Below, in pieces: positions 1 through 8,451 of a DNA stretch of 16,369 bases; the stretch's first letter is position 1, and each line of letters opens with the position of its first letter. Both the position numbers and the translations under genes were made by a program. The DNA comes from Perkinsus olseni (lineage: Eukaryota; Perkinsozoa; Perkinsida; Perkinsidae), in contig JABANP010000813.1 in NCBI GenBank assembly GCA_013115135.1, forward strand, positions 1 through 16,369, given 5' to 3'. The notes under the pieces are model-generated. The model did not search any database. It saw nothing but the letters and a program-made list of their open reading frames with translations, and had not been told where the DNA came from.

Positions 1-150
1 GGGCACTACTCAACTGTCGTCAATCTGGTTGAGCGGCTCTGTACATTAAAATCTGATGATCACACGCAGTTCCGTTGCCGGACCAGCAATGCTGGTCGAG
101 ATTCCGTTATTGACCCTTACAACGTAACTCTTCCATCGGCACGGGTGTAA
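1..150 (+). CDS. possible 3' exon of an unknown gene, cut by the window edge
   Basis: Frame 1 is open from the first base to a TAA at 148-150, about 49 codons. It contains two cysteines and an N-V-T glycosylation sequon near the end. I recognise no family. It could be the last exon of a plus-strand gene whose start lies outside the window, or a chance open stretch: 49 codons at about 50% GC is only weak evidence. Confidence 0.3.
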   Translation, partial: GHYSTVVNLVERLCTLKSDDHTQFRCRTSNAGRDSVIDPYNVTLPSARV

Positions 151-339
151 ATACTTCCTCTAGTTGGAGTAATACTGCCTCTAAGCCAAACTTTTGGTAA
201 TATGTAGCTTCTCTACGGATACAGCCCACATGAGCGGCTTGAGGCCGCTGTCAGGCTGAGAAAATAAGGTTCCATCTGTTTGAAGCGAAAAGAAGGTCCA
301 AGACAATATTGTATTGCCAATACTCGCGACAGACTTTTC

Positions 340-1104
340 CTACAGTCGGTCATGCAGCACTCCTTTAGCAATAGTATGCCTAAACTCAAACCCTTTGCCG
401 CCTACTTCACCGTACGTCGGGTAAGCAGCTACAAAGTTCCATCCTCCCTCCACCTTTCCGATGACCAGGGTCAGCCAACTCGTGAGACGAACGCCTTCGT
501 CGCTATTCGCCATATTGAAGGAGACCAGCTCCAGTCGCTCGCTGTCAGCGTTACCATTGGTTCGATACCACGGAGACCAGGCCTGTTTATTGTCGGGGAA
601 GCTAGCGTGGATAGTAGAAACCACATAAACTGGGATTTCCCCTTCGAAGGTCTCATTAAAGAAACCCTCAGCGCCAGAGGCTGGATTGAGGTGGAAACTG
701 ATATCCCCATGCTCGAACCATAGATGGGCCCAGCCACTAGTCTCCACGTCGACCTCAGTCTCTTCGTTCGTAGACCCTTTCTTTAAATCGACCTGGATCC
801 TCATCTCCCCCCATTTTCCATCCATATTAGTTCTGATAACAATGCCGCCGGTCTCTTGATAAACTCCATCCGATTTCACCCCTCTTAGACTGAAGATGCA
901 GGAGGGAGGTAGCAGCTCGATGTTGTCCCCTTCCGCCGGACCAGGGCCTTCATAGCAACCCTTGGGATAATCAGCGACAGCCTTGAAAGGTTCGTCAGAA
1001 CTCGCCATCGCCATGTGGGCGATGCAGGCGAACACAAAGACGCCGCAGTGGACCCAGGCGACGCGGAAGGTGCTGGACCGGGGTCTGGTAGTCGGTAGCG
1101 CCAT
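340..1104 (-). CDS. predicted secreted protein of unknown function, 254 aa
   Basis: An uninterrupted minus-strand frame ends at TAG (340-342). I chose the ATG at 1104; an in-frame ATG at 1140 would add 12 residues. From the 1104 start there is a basic stretch (RPRSSTFR) followed by a hydrophobic run containing GVFVFACIAHMAMA, with a plausible signal-peptidase site before SSDEP, so export through the secretory pathway is inferred. The mature part has two cysteines (in KGCYEG and PPSCIF), enough for one disulfide, and an N-E-T sequon near the middle. It is acidic and rich in aromatic residues and G/T/E, suggesting a beta-rich extracellular domain, but I recognise no family. Overlapping frames on both strands are shadows. 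No intron is needed. Confidence 0.65.
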   Translation of the reverse strand: MALPTTRPRSSTFRVAWVHCGVFVFACIAHMAMASSDEPFKAVADYPKGCYEGPGPAEGDNIELLPPSCIFSLRGVKSDGVYQETGGIVIRTNMDGKWGEMRIQVDLKKGSTNEETEVDVETSGWAHLWFEHGDISFHLNPASGAEGFFNETFEGEIPVYVVSTIHASFPDNKQAWSPWYRTNGNADSERLELVSFNMANSDEGVRLTSWLTLVIGKVEGGWNFVAAYPTYGEVGGKGFEFRHTIAKGVLHDRL

Positions 1105-1789
1105 TGAAAAATGTGGGAACGCGGCTGAGCAATCTATCAAGGAGCCTTCTTCTCATCGTCAATTCGGTGAAGAGCGGGAACTGGGCCTGTTTTGCTGCGA
1201 TTTTTTTCAGAGAGCTCCCCACGAGAGCCTCAGTACCGCGGTTGGCTGGAAGCGGGCGAAAATGCAGTTCCCGAGCTCGCGAGAATGGTGAGGGGTCGGT
1301 ACCCGACTCAACGACTCCGCGTGTACACAAGTGCACCTCTAGCGTGCAAATTAGAGACACGACAGTAGGCGCCGCCGTCTTGAGGACAATCGGGCGTCTA
1401 TCACCGGAATGAAAAGGCGGAAAATCGAGTATACGTGAGACTCATAGCTTCGGAAATCCAGGCCCGTCTGAGAACACGGTCATCGTCATGTCGAGTATGG
1501 GTCGCCACATTCGACAGAGAACGTCCGGGATGGTCTCTACTGGAGACAGTGGTGAGTCACCACTGTCTCCGCGGGCAACTAATGTGGAGCGGAGACGTAC
1601 TCGTAGAACGTAAGATACGGTGGACTGCTGACGAAGAGCGTATACTACTTGAGGCGGTAGAAACCAACTGTCTGTCCTACGGACTGAGAGAGAGCAAGAT
1701 ATCAAGACAAGTTTCCACTCTTCAACAGACGGTCTCCGCTCCAACGTCCCCCGTGTCCCGAAAATACTGTGTCCGCCTAAGAAGGGCGT
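1105..1789. other. intergenic stretch between divergent genes
   Basis: No gene I can support. It separates the minus-strand secreted-protein gene from the plus-strand DRC7-like exons. It holds a 29-bp perfect hairpin at 1542-1570. A plus-strand open frame from 1435 to 1926 overlaps the first DRC7-like exon in a different frame and matches no family. The DRC7 N-terminal half, which should lie here, was not found. Confidence 0.4.
1542..1570. repeat. 29-bp perfect palindrome (14-bp arms, 1-nt centre)
   Basis: The arm GGAGACAGTGGTGA at 1542-1555 is followed by one G and then its exact reverse complement at 1557-1570. There is no T-run after it, so it does not look like a terminator. Its core GGTGA-N-TCACC recurs in the palindrome cluster at 9785-9807. 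Confidence 0.9.
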
Positions 1790-4700
1790 ACTCAACCGGA
1801 CGGCATGGTCGAGAGGTGCGTCCGGTTCGCCGGCCGATCACCGGAAAGGCTGCACTGTACTGTCTCCTCACAACTGCGTCCTCCCTCGTGCGGCCAGTTA
1901 GCTCGGATTCGCGCATGCCAGGGTGACCCGGTTCAAGGATCTGAACCTGCGCCTGCCGGTGATGATCACAGAGTATTTCAAATAACGGAAAGATATGCTA
2001 CAAGCTCGCATCAAGTAGAAAAACACGATGCAGCAGGAACGAGAGGGAGATTCTGTCGAGGTATCTCGCTGATGCTGCGGTCCGAGAGGAGTTCAACCAC
2101 GTCCGCCAGGCTGCTCTGAAGGTAACCCGTCGGTTAACTCGGCTAGGGGTGGTCCATGGTGCTCTGGTAGTCCCTGGTTGATATCGACCAGAGATGGCGT
2201 TGCATGGGGTACTATCATGAGACACGACCGGACGGGCTATATCGTACTGTCGACAAGATCGGGGAGAAGATCAAGGTCAGTGATGCGGCCGTGCGTGCGG
2301 ACAACTATCCTTCTTCCATTGGCAGGAGTCCTTTGTTGATCGAGACGACTTACTGGAGTATCACTCCATGAAGCTGGATCGCAACCTGAGAGGCACTGAG
2401 GCTAGCCGAAGCCTTCCGAGCCTACCGATAGGTGCGGGTCGAGATGATGCGATGGAGAGGAGGGCTGCTGTCCAAGAAAGTCTTTCTTGTAGATTCCCTC
2501 GGAGATATTTCGATGACGAAGATATCGCAGAAGTACCGCGCTCCGGATTACTGGGTGGATGATCAGACATGCCGAATCACCGAATTGTGCAGTAAGGGCG
2601 CACCCGGATTTGAACCGAGGACCTGCTGATCTGCAGTCAGCCGCTCTACCACTGAGCTATACACCCGATGTCTGTGAGTGAAGTTTCTTAATGCCCTCTC
2701 TTATTAGGCAAAATCGTGTTCTACCTTCCTAAGAAGTCCATTCGTATCACTTATCATCGCCCAGAAGGACGACTGATGGGACAACAGCTCACCTTCCACA
2801 AGACCCCGGATGGTTTGTCTCTGACGTGAGTCTGGCTTGCCAAGTCGCCACCTTTGGTGGGGCCCCTACCGTGGGGGCGATCTGCCTCACATCAGACTGG
2901 ACAAGTTGAGCCGTCTCGGGCTGGGAGAGGATATTCAACTACCGACGCCGAAACAACTTCTGCAACTACTTCAACTCGAGAAGACTAGCAAGCACAATTT
3001 CGTCGAAAGCATGAACAGAAGTAGGCCTCGTTACCTGTCGTACTGTGGCTGTGCTGTTGTCCCGGGGAAAGACAAACGAGCCTTCCCTCTATCGAATTGC
3101 AGACCATGCCATGTATCATGTGAGAGTCCTGAGATAATCATGGCCAGCAATTTCAAAAGAATCGCTGATTTATAATTATCGAGAGAAATCCGATCCTGAT
3201 CTATCTCGTGTACCATCACGGCATCGCCTGATTTATCGTAACACAAATCGAAGTATTCGTGGCCCAGTGCCATCGCATTAGTACACAGCTGGTGGTAACT
3301 GTATTAGAGTGCACTTGAATGTCCGCCGCAGTTACCACAGAGCTGGCCCTACGCCGCAAGGAAGAGAACAATGTGAAAAACGTCCGACTAGTCGCACAGC
3401 AGGAGAGCGCACCGGTGGCCCAGAACGGTACAGCGGGTTCTGCCCCTCCGCCCTCCAGCGCCTTCCGCTCAGCCATGGGCGTCAGCGGAGGCCCAGTCAT
3501 CCCAGACTTCGCTGCTCCGCCCGTCGATGTCGGGAAAGGTGGTGGGAGCGGCTTGAGCACTGCGAAGCGAAACCTGGTGGGTTTGCCGAACTCTCGACTT
3601 GTCTCGGAACTCACCTTGCTTCCTTCTTGCTCTTACATTCGTTCTCTCAGCGACTCTGGGTGGCCTGTCCCGATGTTCTTCTTGTTTCCTGACGTTTCTG
3701 ATCCCTCTCAAGGCGGAGGCGGACCGCTGGTAAAGTCCTGTGGTTCAGGTCCTAGTGAAGGATGTCTACGACTACGCCAGGAATCAGTCCATGGAGGTCC
3801 TGCAAGGCCATGATGGGTCAGATGAACGTGAAGAAGAAGAGGGAACGGGGAAGGGCGAGAAGAAGGTGAGATGACTCTATGCTGCAGTGTAAAGTAGCAG
3901 CTGCGTGGGGCTACACAGCAGATCGCGTATGACCTCACACAGTTCGGGTGTTGAGCTCCTGTAAACTGCGGTATGCAAGGCGGATGGTGGCACTCGGGTG
4001 CTTCCGTCTCGATTGCCCTCGCGTCCGAAATCCTAGCTACGAGCTTTTTTCATCGCTGGCTCTTCAACGCCTTGGCGGCAGTTCTTCGAGGGAACGTTTT
4101 CACGTTCGCGTGGTATCCATCGTGTGGCTTGAGAAGTTCCAATTGAATCGGAGGAGGATGCGGGCTCACTAAGTGCCCTCAGGTCGATATCCTGGCACCC
4201 TATTTGGCCGAGTTCCCAGGGAAGCAGCTGGACGCTCTCAGGCAGAATTTGTTGCGAAGAAGTAGATAGATACGCTCAGAGCAACATGGCCCTTCGATCT
4301 TCCCTGTAGATGTAAAAGTGACTTCCGTAAGAGGCTGCTAGACCGCGCGGCTATCATACAGAAGAGGCTCGAGGACGAACAGGTGAGGGGCCGCTGGGCT
4401 TGAAGAACAGTCAGGACGACCAGCTACCACAACTGAAGCGCCTCGTCAACGATAGTAAAACTCCTGTTCGCTATTCTAGAACAACTCGATTTGAGCACAT
4501 TCCGTGCTACTTGGGGGTTCAAGGGACCAGAGCAAGGACTCGTTATCGGGCGTGGGGCCTTCCTTGTAACCGTTCAGGAGGCTTTGAAGAAGCGCCGAGC
4601 ACAAATTCAACGGCGCAGTGGCCCTGACGTTCAGCAGGGGAGAACGGATTCTGACTTCGAGAAGTATCAGACTCTCGCGATGTTCCGGTAGGCAACTCGG

Positions 4701-5149
4701 CCGGGGAAATGATGGAAAGATAATTCGGGAAGGCGTGTGGTTGACTCGAAGTGGAGTGGCCAGCCATCGCACTCGGAAGAATATCCAGGTTCCAGAGTGA
4801 ATCTGACGGCTCTGAGTGGAATCCTTGAGACGGCGTTGCTCGATCGCAATGACAGTTATTGCTACTATTACACTTTATACTCGCATCAGGCGTATTGAAG
4901 ATATTACTCAATCGCGTGTGTTGCGGCCTTCCAATCTATCGCAAGAAGGACTTTACGGGCCTGACGCACCTAGTCGCACTCGTCAGGATCCAAATTCTGG
5001 AGCAGAGGTTGGCTCGCCACGAGGTACAGGCTATCAAGAAGTTCACTGGAGTTGGAGGAAACTCCTGCTGGCGGACCGAGACTGCTGGCGGTGTGGGAGA
5101 AGGACTCTTCTACTTCAACTCGAGGAGACTAGCAAGCACAACTTCGTAG
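1790..5149 (+). CDS. DRC7: DRC7-like dynein regulatory complex subunit, C-terminal half, multi-exon, possibly a pseudogene
   Basis: DRC7 (CCDC135/FAP50) is part of the nexin-dynein regulatory complex of motile axonemes. Inferred exons: end of one at 1815, then 1922-2121, 2192-2275, 2326-2431, 2493-2591, 2708-2825, 2896-3020, 3332-3372, 3749-3865, 4183-4250, 4310-4382, 4578-4687 and 4987-5149. Nearly all introns are GT-AG, and exons 2192-4687 join in one open frame. DRC7-like peptides in order: QPDGMVER, VTRFKDLNLRLP, YYHETRPDGLYR, FVDRDDLLEYHSMKLD, IRITYHRPEGRL, LAPYLAEFPGKQL, KRLLDRAAIIQKRLEDE, and the C-terminal signature MFRIQILEQRLARHE, formed across the last junction. Oddities: no N-terminal half; a frame conflict in the exon ending at 1815; exon 1922-2121 carries TAA and TAG plus a 1-nt shift unless 1973-2018 is a further 46-nt intron; the 3' end runs into a duplicated copy of the gene's own interior. 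Family call from memory of conserved peptides; the 4251 donor is the weakest. Confidence 0.7.
2592..2707 (+). other. DRC7 intron hosting an antisense tRNA gene
   Basis: Inferred 116-nt intron: donor GTAAGG at 2592, acceptor after a pyrimidine-rich stretch ending in TTATTAG at 2707. Splicing joins TGC-A to GC-AAA in frame and links ITELC to KIVFYLPKKSIRITYH. The minus-strand tRNA-Cys at 2595-2666 fills 72 of the 116 nt, and its 3' end overlaps the donor hexamer. Confidence 0.65.
2595..2666 (-). tRNA. tRNA-Cys (anticodon GCA)
   Basis: Read on the minus strand this is a complete cloverleaf of 72 nt: acceptor GGGTGTA pairs with TGCGCCC (two G-T wobbles), D-stem GCTC/GAGC, anticodon stem GCTGA/TCAGC around loop CTGCAGA (anticodon GCA), T-stem CTCGG/CCGGG around TTCAAAT. 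Internal Pol III promoter boxes are intact (A-box TAGCTCAGTGG, B-box GGTTCAAATCC). CCA is not encoded and there is no tRNA intron, as expected for a eukaryotic nuclear tRNA. I see no run of four T's in the roughly 90 nt downstream on the minus strand, so a standard Pol III terminator is missing nearby. Confidence 0.95.
2966..3516 (+). repeat. segmental duplication, copy 1 (inside DRC7)
   Basis: Covers the end of exon 2896-3020, the next intron, exon 3332-3372 and the first part of the following intron. It matches 5110-5608 over nearly its whole length, introns included, for example CTACTTCAACTCGAG at both starts and GTCCGACTAGTCGCACAGCA in both. Intron homology means a DNA-level duplication, not a retrocopy. 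Confidence 0.85.
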
Positions 5150-5608
5150 AGACGAACAGAAGTATTGTGCCCAACTTACGATTTCGTATTGTGGCTGTAT
5201 AGATGCTCAACTCAGGTTGAGAGTCAAGCATCCACTCTCTATTGCAATGTAATGTGAGGCCGTCCTTGAAGAATCATAGCCAACAGTTTGACTGGAATCG
5301 CACATCTAATAGATATCATCACGCCATCGCTTGATTCATCATACCATAAATCGGAGTATTCGTAGCCCAGTGCCATCGCATGAGTTCGCAGCTGGTGAAA
5401 ACTGTATTGGGGTGCACTTGAATGTCCGCGGCAGTCACTACAGAGCCGCAAGAAAGAGGGCAACGTGAAGAACGTCCGACTAGTCGCACAGCAGGAAGCC
5501 GCACGAGTGGCTCAGAACGGTACAACGGTTTCTTCCTCTCTGCTCTCCAGCTCCTTCCGCTCAGCCATGAGCGTCACCGGAGTCTCAGTCATTCCAGACT
5601 TCGCCGCT
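5110..5608 (+). repeat. segmental duplication, copy 2 (fused to the DRC7 3' end)
   Basis: Diverged copy of 2966-3516. Its version of exon 3332-3372 lacks about 11 nt (CTGGCCCTACG of copy 1 is absent) and so is out of frame; the donor equivalent is GTGAAG instead of GTGAAA. It begins within the last DRC7 exon and so supplies that exon's stop codon. After about 5608 the copies share nothing obvious. Confidence 0.8.
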
Positions 5609-5953
5609 GGCTATCCTACTACGAATGAAAGAGAAAGATGTGCGATTGTCGCGGGACTCAACGAGAGGGATCTTCGCGGGACACAACAGGCAATGCGGAT
5701 CTGATGACTACGATTACCCTCTCAAAAGGACCGCTGAGTTAAACGGGGGAAAGGGTGGTAGGTCGGGACTCCCGACTTGAGAGTCTGACTTTCAGAGTCA
5801 CGAGTCGTGACTCACGACGCTAGCTGTGACTCTCCATGCATATCCTGATTTTACACCGGCGGCCCGACGACGTCCTTCTCGACTGTTCTATGCAAAGCCA
5901 GGCAATTCCACCCTCATAGTGAACACTGGACAACAGTGCTGCCACAGCGCCTG
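5609..5953. other. non-coding stretch before the retroelement, rich in GACTC/GAGTC
   Basis: No gene supported. From 5766 to 5832 the words GACTC, GAGTC and GTGACT recur many times, including a 17-bp hairpin at 5796-5812 (AGTCACGA, one G, TCGTGACT). A 28-codon open frame from ATG 5836 matches nothing. Confidence 0.4.
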
Positions 5954-6107
5954 TGTTGGAGTTACCATCCTTATTATTCTCTGAACTCTGCGTGGTCATA
6001 TTAGTGTTGTAGAAACATAGACTTATTAGTTACTTAACAACAGTAGGCAACTGTACTAGCTCAAGGCTAAGCTACAGGGACAGAATGATCATCACAAGAG
6101 TGAAATC
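5954..6107 (-). repeat. 3' LTR of the retroelement
   Basis: Near-identical to 12110-12262. On the plus strand it begins TGTTGGAGTTACC, so in element orientation it ends in CTCCAACA, a normal LTR 3' end. The other edge, just after the integrase stop, is preceded by purine-rich AGGGGAGA, a candidate polypurine tract. That end does not start with TG, so the exact 5' border is uncertain. It contains a copy of the first codons of gag. Confidence 0.8.
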
Positions 6108-6111
6108 TCCC

Positions 6112-6525
6112 CTAGAGACGAGCACTCTTAGCAAGGGTTTCCGCGATCTCTCCATCGGCACTTAAAGTTCTCTTGCGCTTGGCAGCAGCAGATCTCTCGA
6201 TACGCATCTCACGCTCAGCAGCCATGGCCAAGTCGCGAGTGCGATAGCGGGACTGCATAGCAGCGAATCTAGAAGGCCTTCCGGACTCGGTAAGTGGACC
6301 TTGACAACGGCGGAGATTACCAAGATAATGTTCTTCGAGTCCACGGTCAGTAGTCAGAATCGCCGAACGAGCCGCCAGAGCACTAACAACAAAGGGACCT
6401 CGCCAGCAGCTCTCCAGCTTAGAGCTACGGTTAGTATACACATAAACCGACATACCAACCTTCAAATCATGGTTAGGTTTGAACACAGGCTTAACATTTT
6501 CTCTCATATCAAGCCAGCAGTTCAT
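6112..6525 (-). pseudogene. pol: pol fragment: integrase C-terminal domain and basic tail
   Basis: Begins NCWLDMRENVKPVFKPNH, then LKVGMSVYVYTN, SCWRGPFVVSAL and LEEHYLGNLRRCQ, the usual SH3-like fold signature of retroelement integrase C-termini (K-x-G-x-x-V, W-x-GP-V, hv-NLrr). A basic tail with RMRIERSAAAKRKRT-like composition and an acidic end follows. The TAG at 6112-6114 abuts the 3' LTR. The join to the upstream integrase fragment around 6520-6560 is the deletion point. Confidence 0.7.
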
Positions 6526-7063
6526 GAAGTCACCGACAGCCTTCTTCCTATTGTCTCCAGAGCCCTCAAATATGAACTATGCAACTGGTCAGTTACCACT
6601 TCGTAGTCCATATACCCACAAAAATAACAGCATGCAGTAAGCAGCATACCGCCGTGCCCAACATGCGAAACATCTATACCAATCTTACGCCAAGGAGCCA
6701 TATGACGATCCGGGGCCCGAGTACCATAGGGAATTTTAACCCTACCCGTGTCATCAACCTTCTGGCACCCTCTGCACGAAGTCTTCGCCCGAGAACAAAG
6801 ATAACCCATCTTAGGCCACCAAGCAAAAGATTGCAACCACCACCGAAGCTGCCGGCCACTCACGTGAACCTCCTTGTGCACAGAGTCAACCAGTTGTACA
6901 CGCATAGACTTAGAACACATACTTGTCGAACAAGATTACCTTCATAGTCGTATCGTAATACACGATAAAGAACGCCGTCAATAACGGAAAAACCGTCCTT
7001 ATTTCGGAACTGAGCACACTCTGGACAAATCGCTTGCTCCTCACGAACAGTGTTCAGATCTAA
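6522..7063 (-). pseudogene. pol: pol fragment: integrase zinc domain and start of the catalytic core
   Basis: Directly after an in-frame TAG this frame reads CPECAQF, then GVLYRVLRYDYEGNL, then the HHCC zinc domain: HKEVH at about nt 6878, a 30-residue spacer with SFAWWPKM, and CRGC. The core follows with APWRKIGIDVSHVGHGG, supplying the first Asp of the D,D-35-E triad. After YLRALETIGRR the frame is lost and the sequence jumps to the C-terminal domain. The second Asp and the Glu have no visible place, so a few hundred bases of core are probably deleted and this copy cannot encode active integrase. Confidence 0.75.
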
Positions 7064-7520
7064 CTAATCAGAATACAAAAACTCAGTCGAGTTTTCATCA
7101 TCAGAAGTCTGCATGATGACATCAGCGTCAACCTCTCCTTCCCCCCTCTCGAGCTCGGCATCAATAACCGCGCGAAGAGGATCCTCCTCAGAGGCGGAAA
7201 CCGTCAACTTGACCGAACCTTGAGGATAGACATTCACCCGAGCCAGCTTGTCAACAACAGACAATACTTCTCGAGGAACCCAGATGATACCTCTCAAAAG
7301 ACAAAGCCATACGAAGATCACCTCCAGTCTGGATGAACTCCTCATAGTTATGCCACCAATGTGTAGAGTTCCGATTATCAGTCACGATAAAGGCCGGGGC
7401 ATACATCATAGGCAGGTATCTGTAAGCGGCCAACAACTGACTCTTACGCTCCTTATAAGTACTACTACGCTTTACATCAGCGGTCGTAAGGAGACCTCCG
7501 TCAAGACATGCCGGTAACAC
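7064..7520 (-). pseudogene. pol: pol fragment: second RNase H-like region, frameshifted
   Basis: Two overlapping frames. The first (7251-7520) has YKERKSQLLAAYRYLP and AFIVTDNRNS, matching the catalytic Glu helix and the TDN motif of a Ty3-type RNase H. The second (7064-7345) has IIWVPREVLSVVDKLARV, matching the family's closing H-x-x-G-x-N-x-x-AD-LSR motif, then an acidic linker. The shift lies near 7270-7320. The second frame ends at TAG (7064-7066), and the integrase follows in the same frame after it. The stretch 7521-7887 is coding-like in pieces of all three frames but I cannot assign it. Confidence 0.6.
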
Positions 7521-7887
7521 AGTGAAAGGAAGAGACTGTGCGTTTTGCTATGATGCGATCATCGTGGGGCTGACCCCGTGATACGTCGCGCGTGCTGTCT
7601 CCAATCTTCTCCACTGTGGATTTTGCCACACCGTCATGTTGGATATGTTGCATCTTGTCGGGGACTCGTGACCGTGTTTGCACATCGGAGTAGAATCTCT
7701 TTTTCTGTCAATCGTTATCGTTGGTCGTCACCTTTCGAAATAAAGGAAGGTAGTGTAAATTCCTTCCTGAGGGTAGGGCTGCAGGGAGACAGCCATACCA
7801 TATTTCTGCGAGATCATGGCCTGGAAAGGCGTTTACAAGTATCTGGTTACTTGATCCATCGTATCAAGGTTTTGATATCACTCAAGT

Positions 7888-8451
7888 TTATAGTCCATCT
7901 ATGCCACCCGCTTCGAGTTCGGAAGGACAAGTTCCTGACCAGAGACACTTCGTTACAACAGCGTAGGACCGATCCGCCTGGTACGGCAGATGAAGCTTCT
8001 CAACCACAGCACGAGAAAGTGAAGCCGCAACCTCAGGCCAACCATGCAATTCAACTTCAGGCACAGAAGCTTGATGCAAAGTCGGATACTCAATCACGTG
8101 AAGAAGCATGGACCCCCAACTGTCACCATTACAGTCAGTCACGATCAACGATGCAACAACACGGAAGGAAGAGTCAGATCCCACAACATGGAGAGCCACG
8201 AGACCGCTGAAGTAGGCAGAAGCAATTTCTTCCACTAGCTCAACCGCGTCATCCGACAAGGGATCAACTTTATGAAGACGATGAAGAGACACTTGTAAAG
8301 TAGCAGGCAACCATCGACGCAGCCACTGAAACTTTCCACACCATTGCCGTATCATCGTCTGACGCTGGTCACGATCTCGTGTCTTCCGAAACGCCAGGAG
8401 AGCCTCCTCCACCGCAGCAGTCGTCAAACTCTTCCTCTCTGCCGGAATCAC
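7888..8451 (-). pseudogene. pol: pol fragment: RT thumb and RNase H-like region
   Basis: Starts with a thumb-like helix (WCGKFQWLRRWLP). It then reads VGSDSSFRVVASLIV, SVPEVELHG and YAVVTKCLWSG, the spacing of RNase H motifs D, E and D, in a pattern like BEL/Pao and retroviral RNase H (DSS, P-x-x-EL, TDCLW). The third acidic residue would be Lys here (VTK for VTD), so this copy is probably inactive. The frame closes at 7888; a plausible continuation (WHRWTINLSDIKTLIRWI) sits in another frame just downstream, indicating one more frameshift. Confidence 0.55.

Noticed and set aside
1600..1700. RWTADEERILLEAVE resembling a SANT/Myb repeat
   Set aside because: Only the first tryptophan of the repeat fits; the later aromatic positions are absent, and the frame belongs to no supported gene.
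1922..2121. Reassigned TAA/TAG codons (as Gln)
   Set aside because: Reading both as Gln still leaves a frameshift, and other genes here use TAG as a normal stop; decay or an intron explains it better.
3216..3711. Several 80-164-codon frames on both strands
   Set aside because: They fall mostly in DRC7 introns or opposite them; the duplicated copy at 5320-5608 does not preserve the frames.
4543..4911. 122-codon minus-strand frame across a DRC7 exon and intron
   Set aside because: Antisense to the exon 4578-4687 with the DRC7 signature; no recognisable content.
7578..8210. 210-codon plus-strand frame
   Set aside because: It lies opposite the RT thumb/RNase H region of pol and shows no family motif; an antisense shadow.
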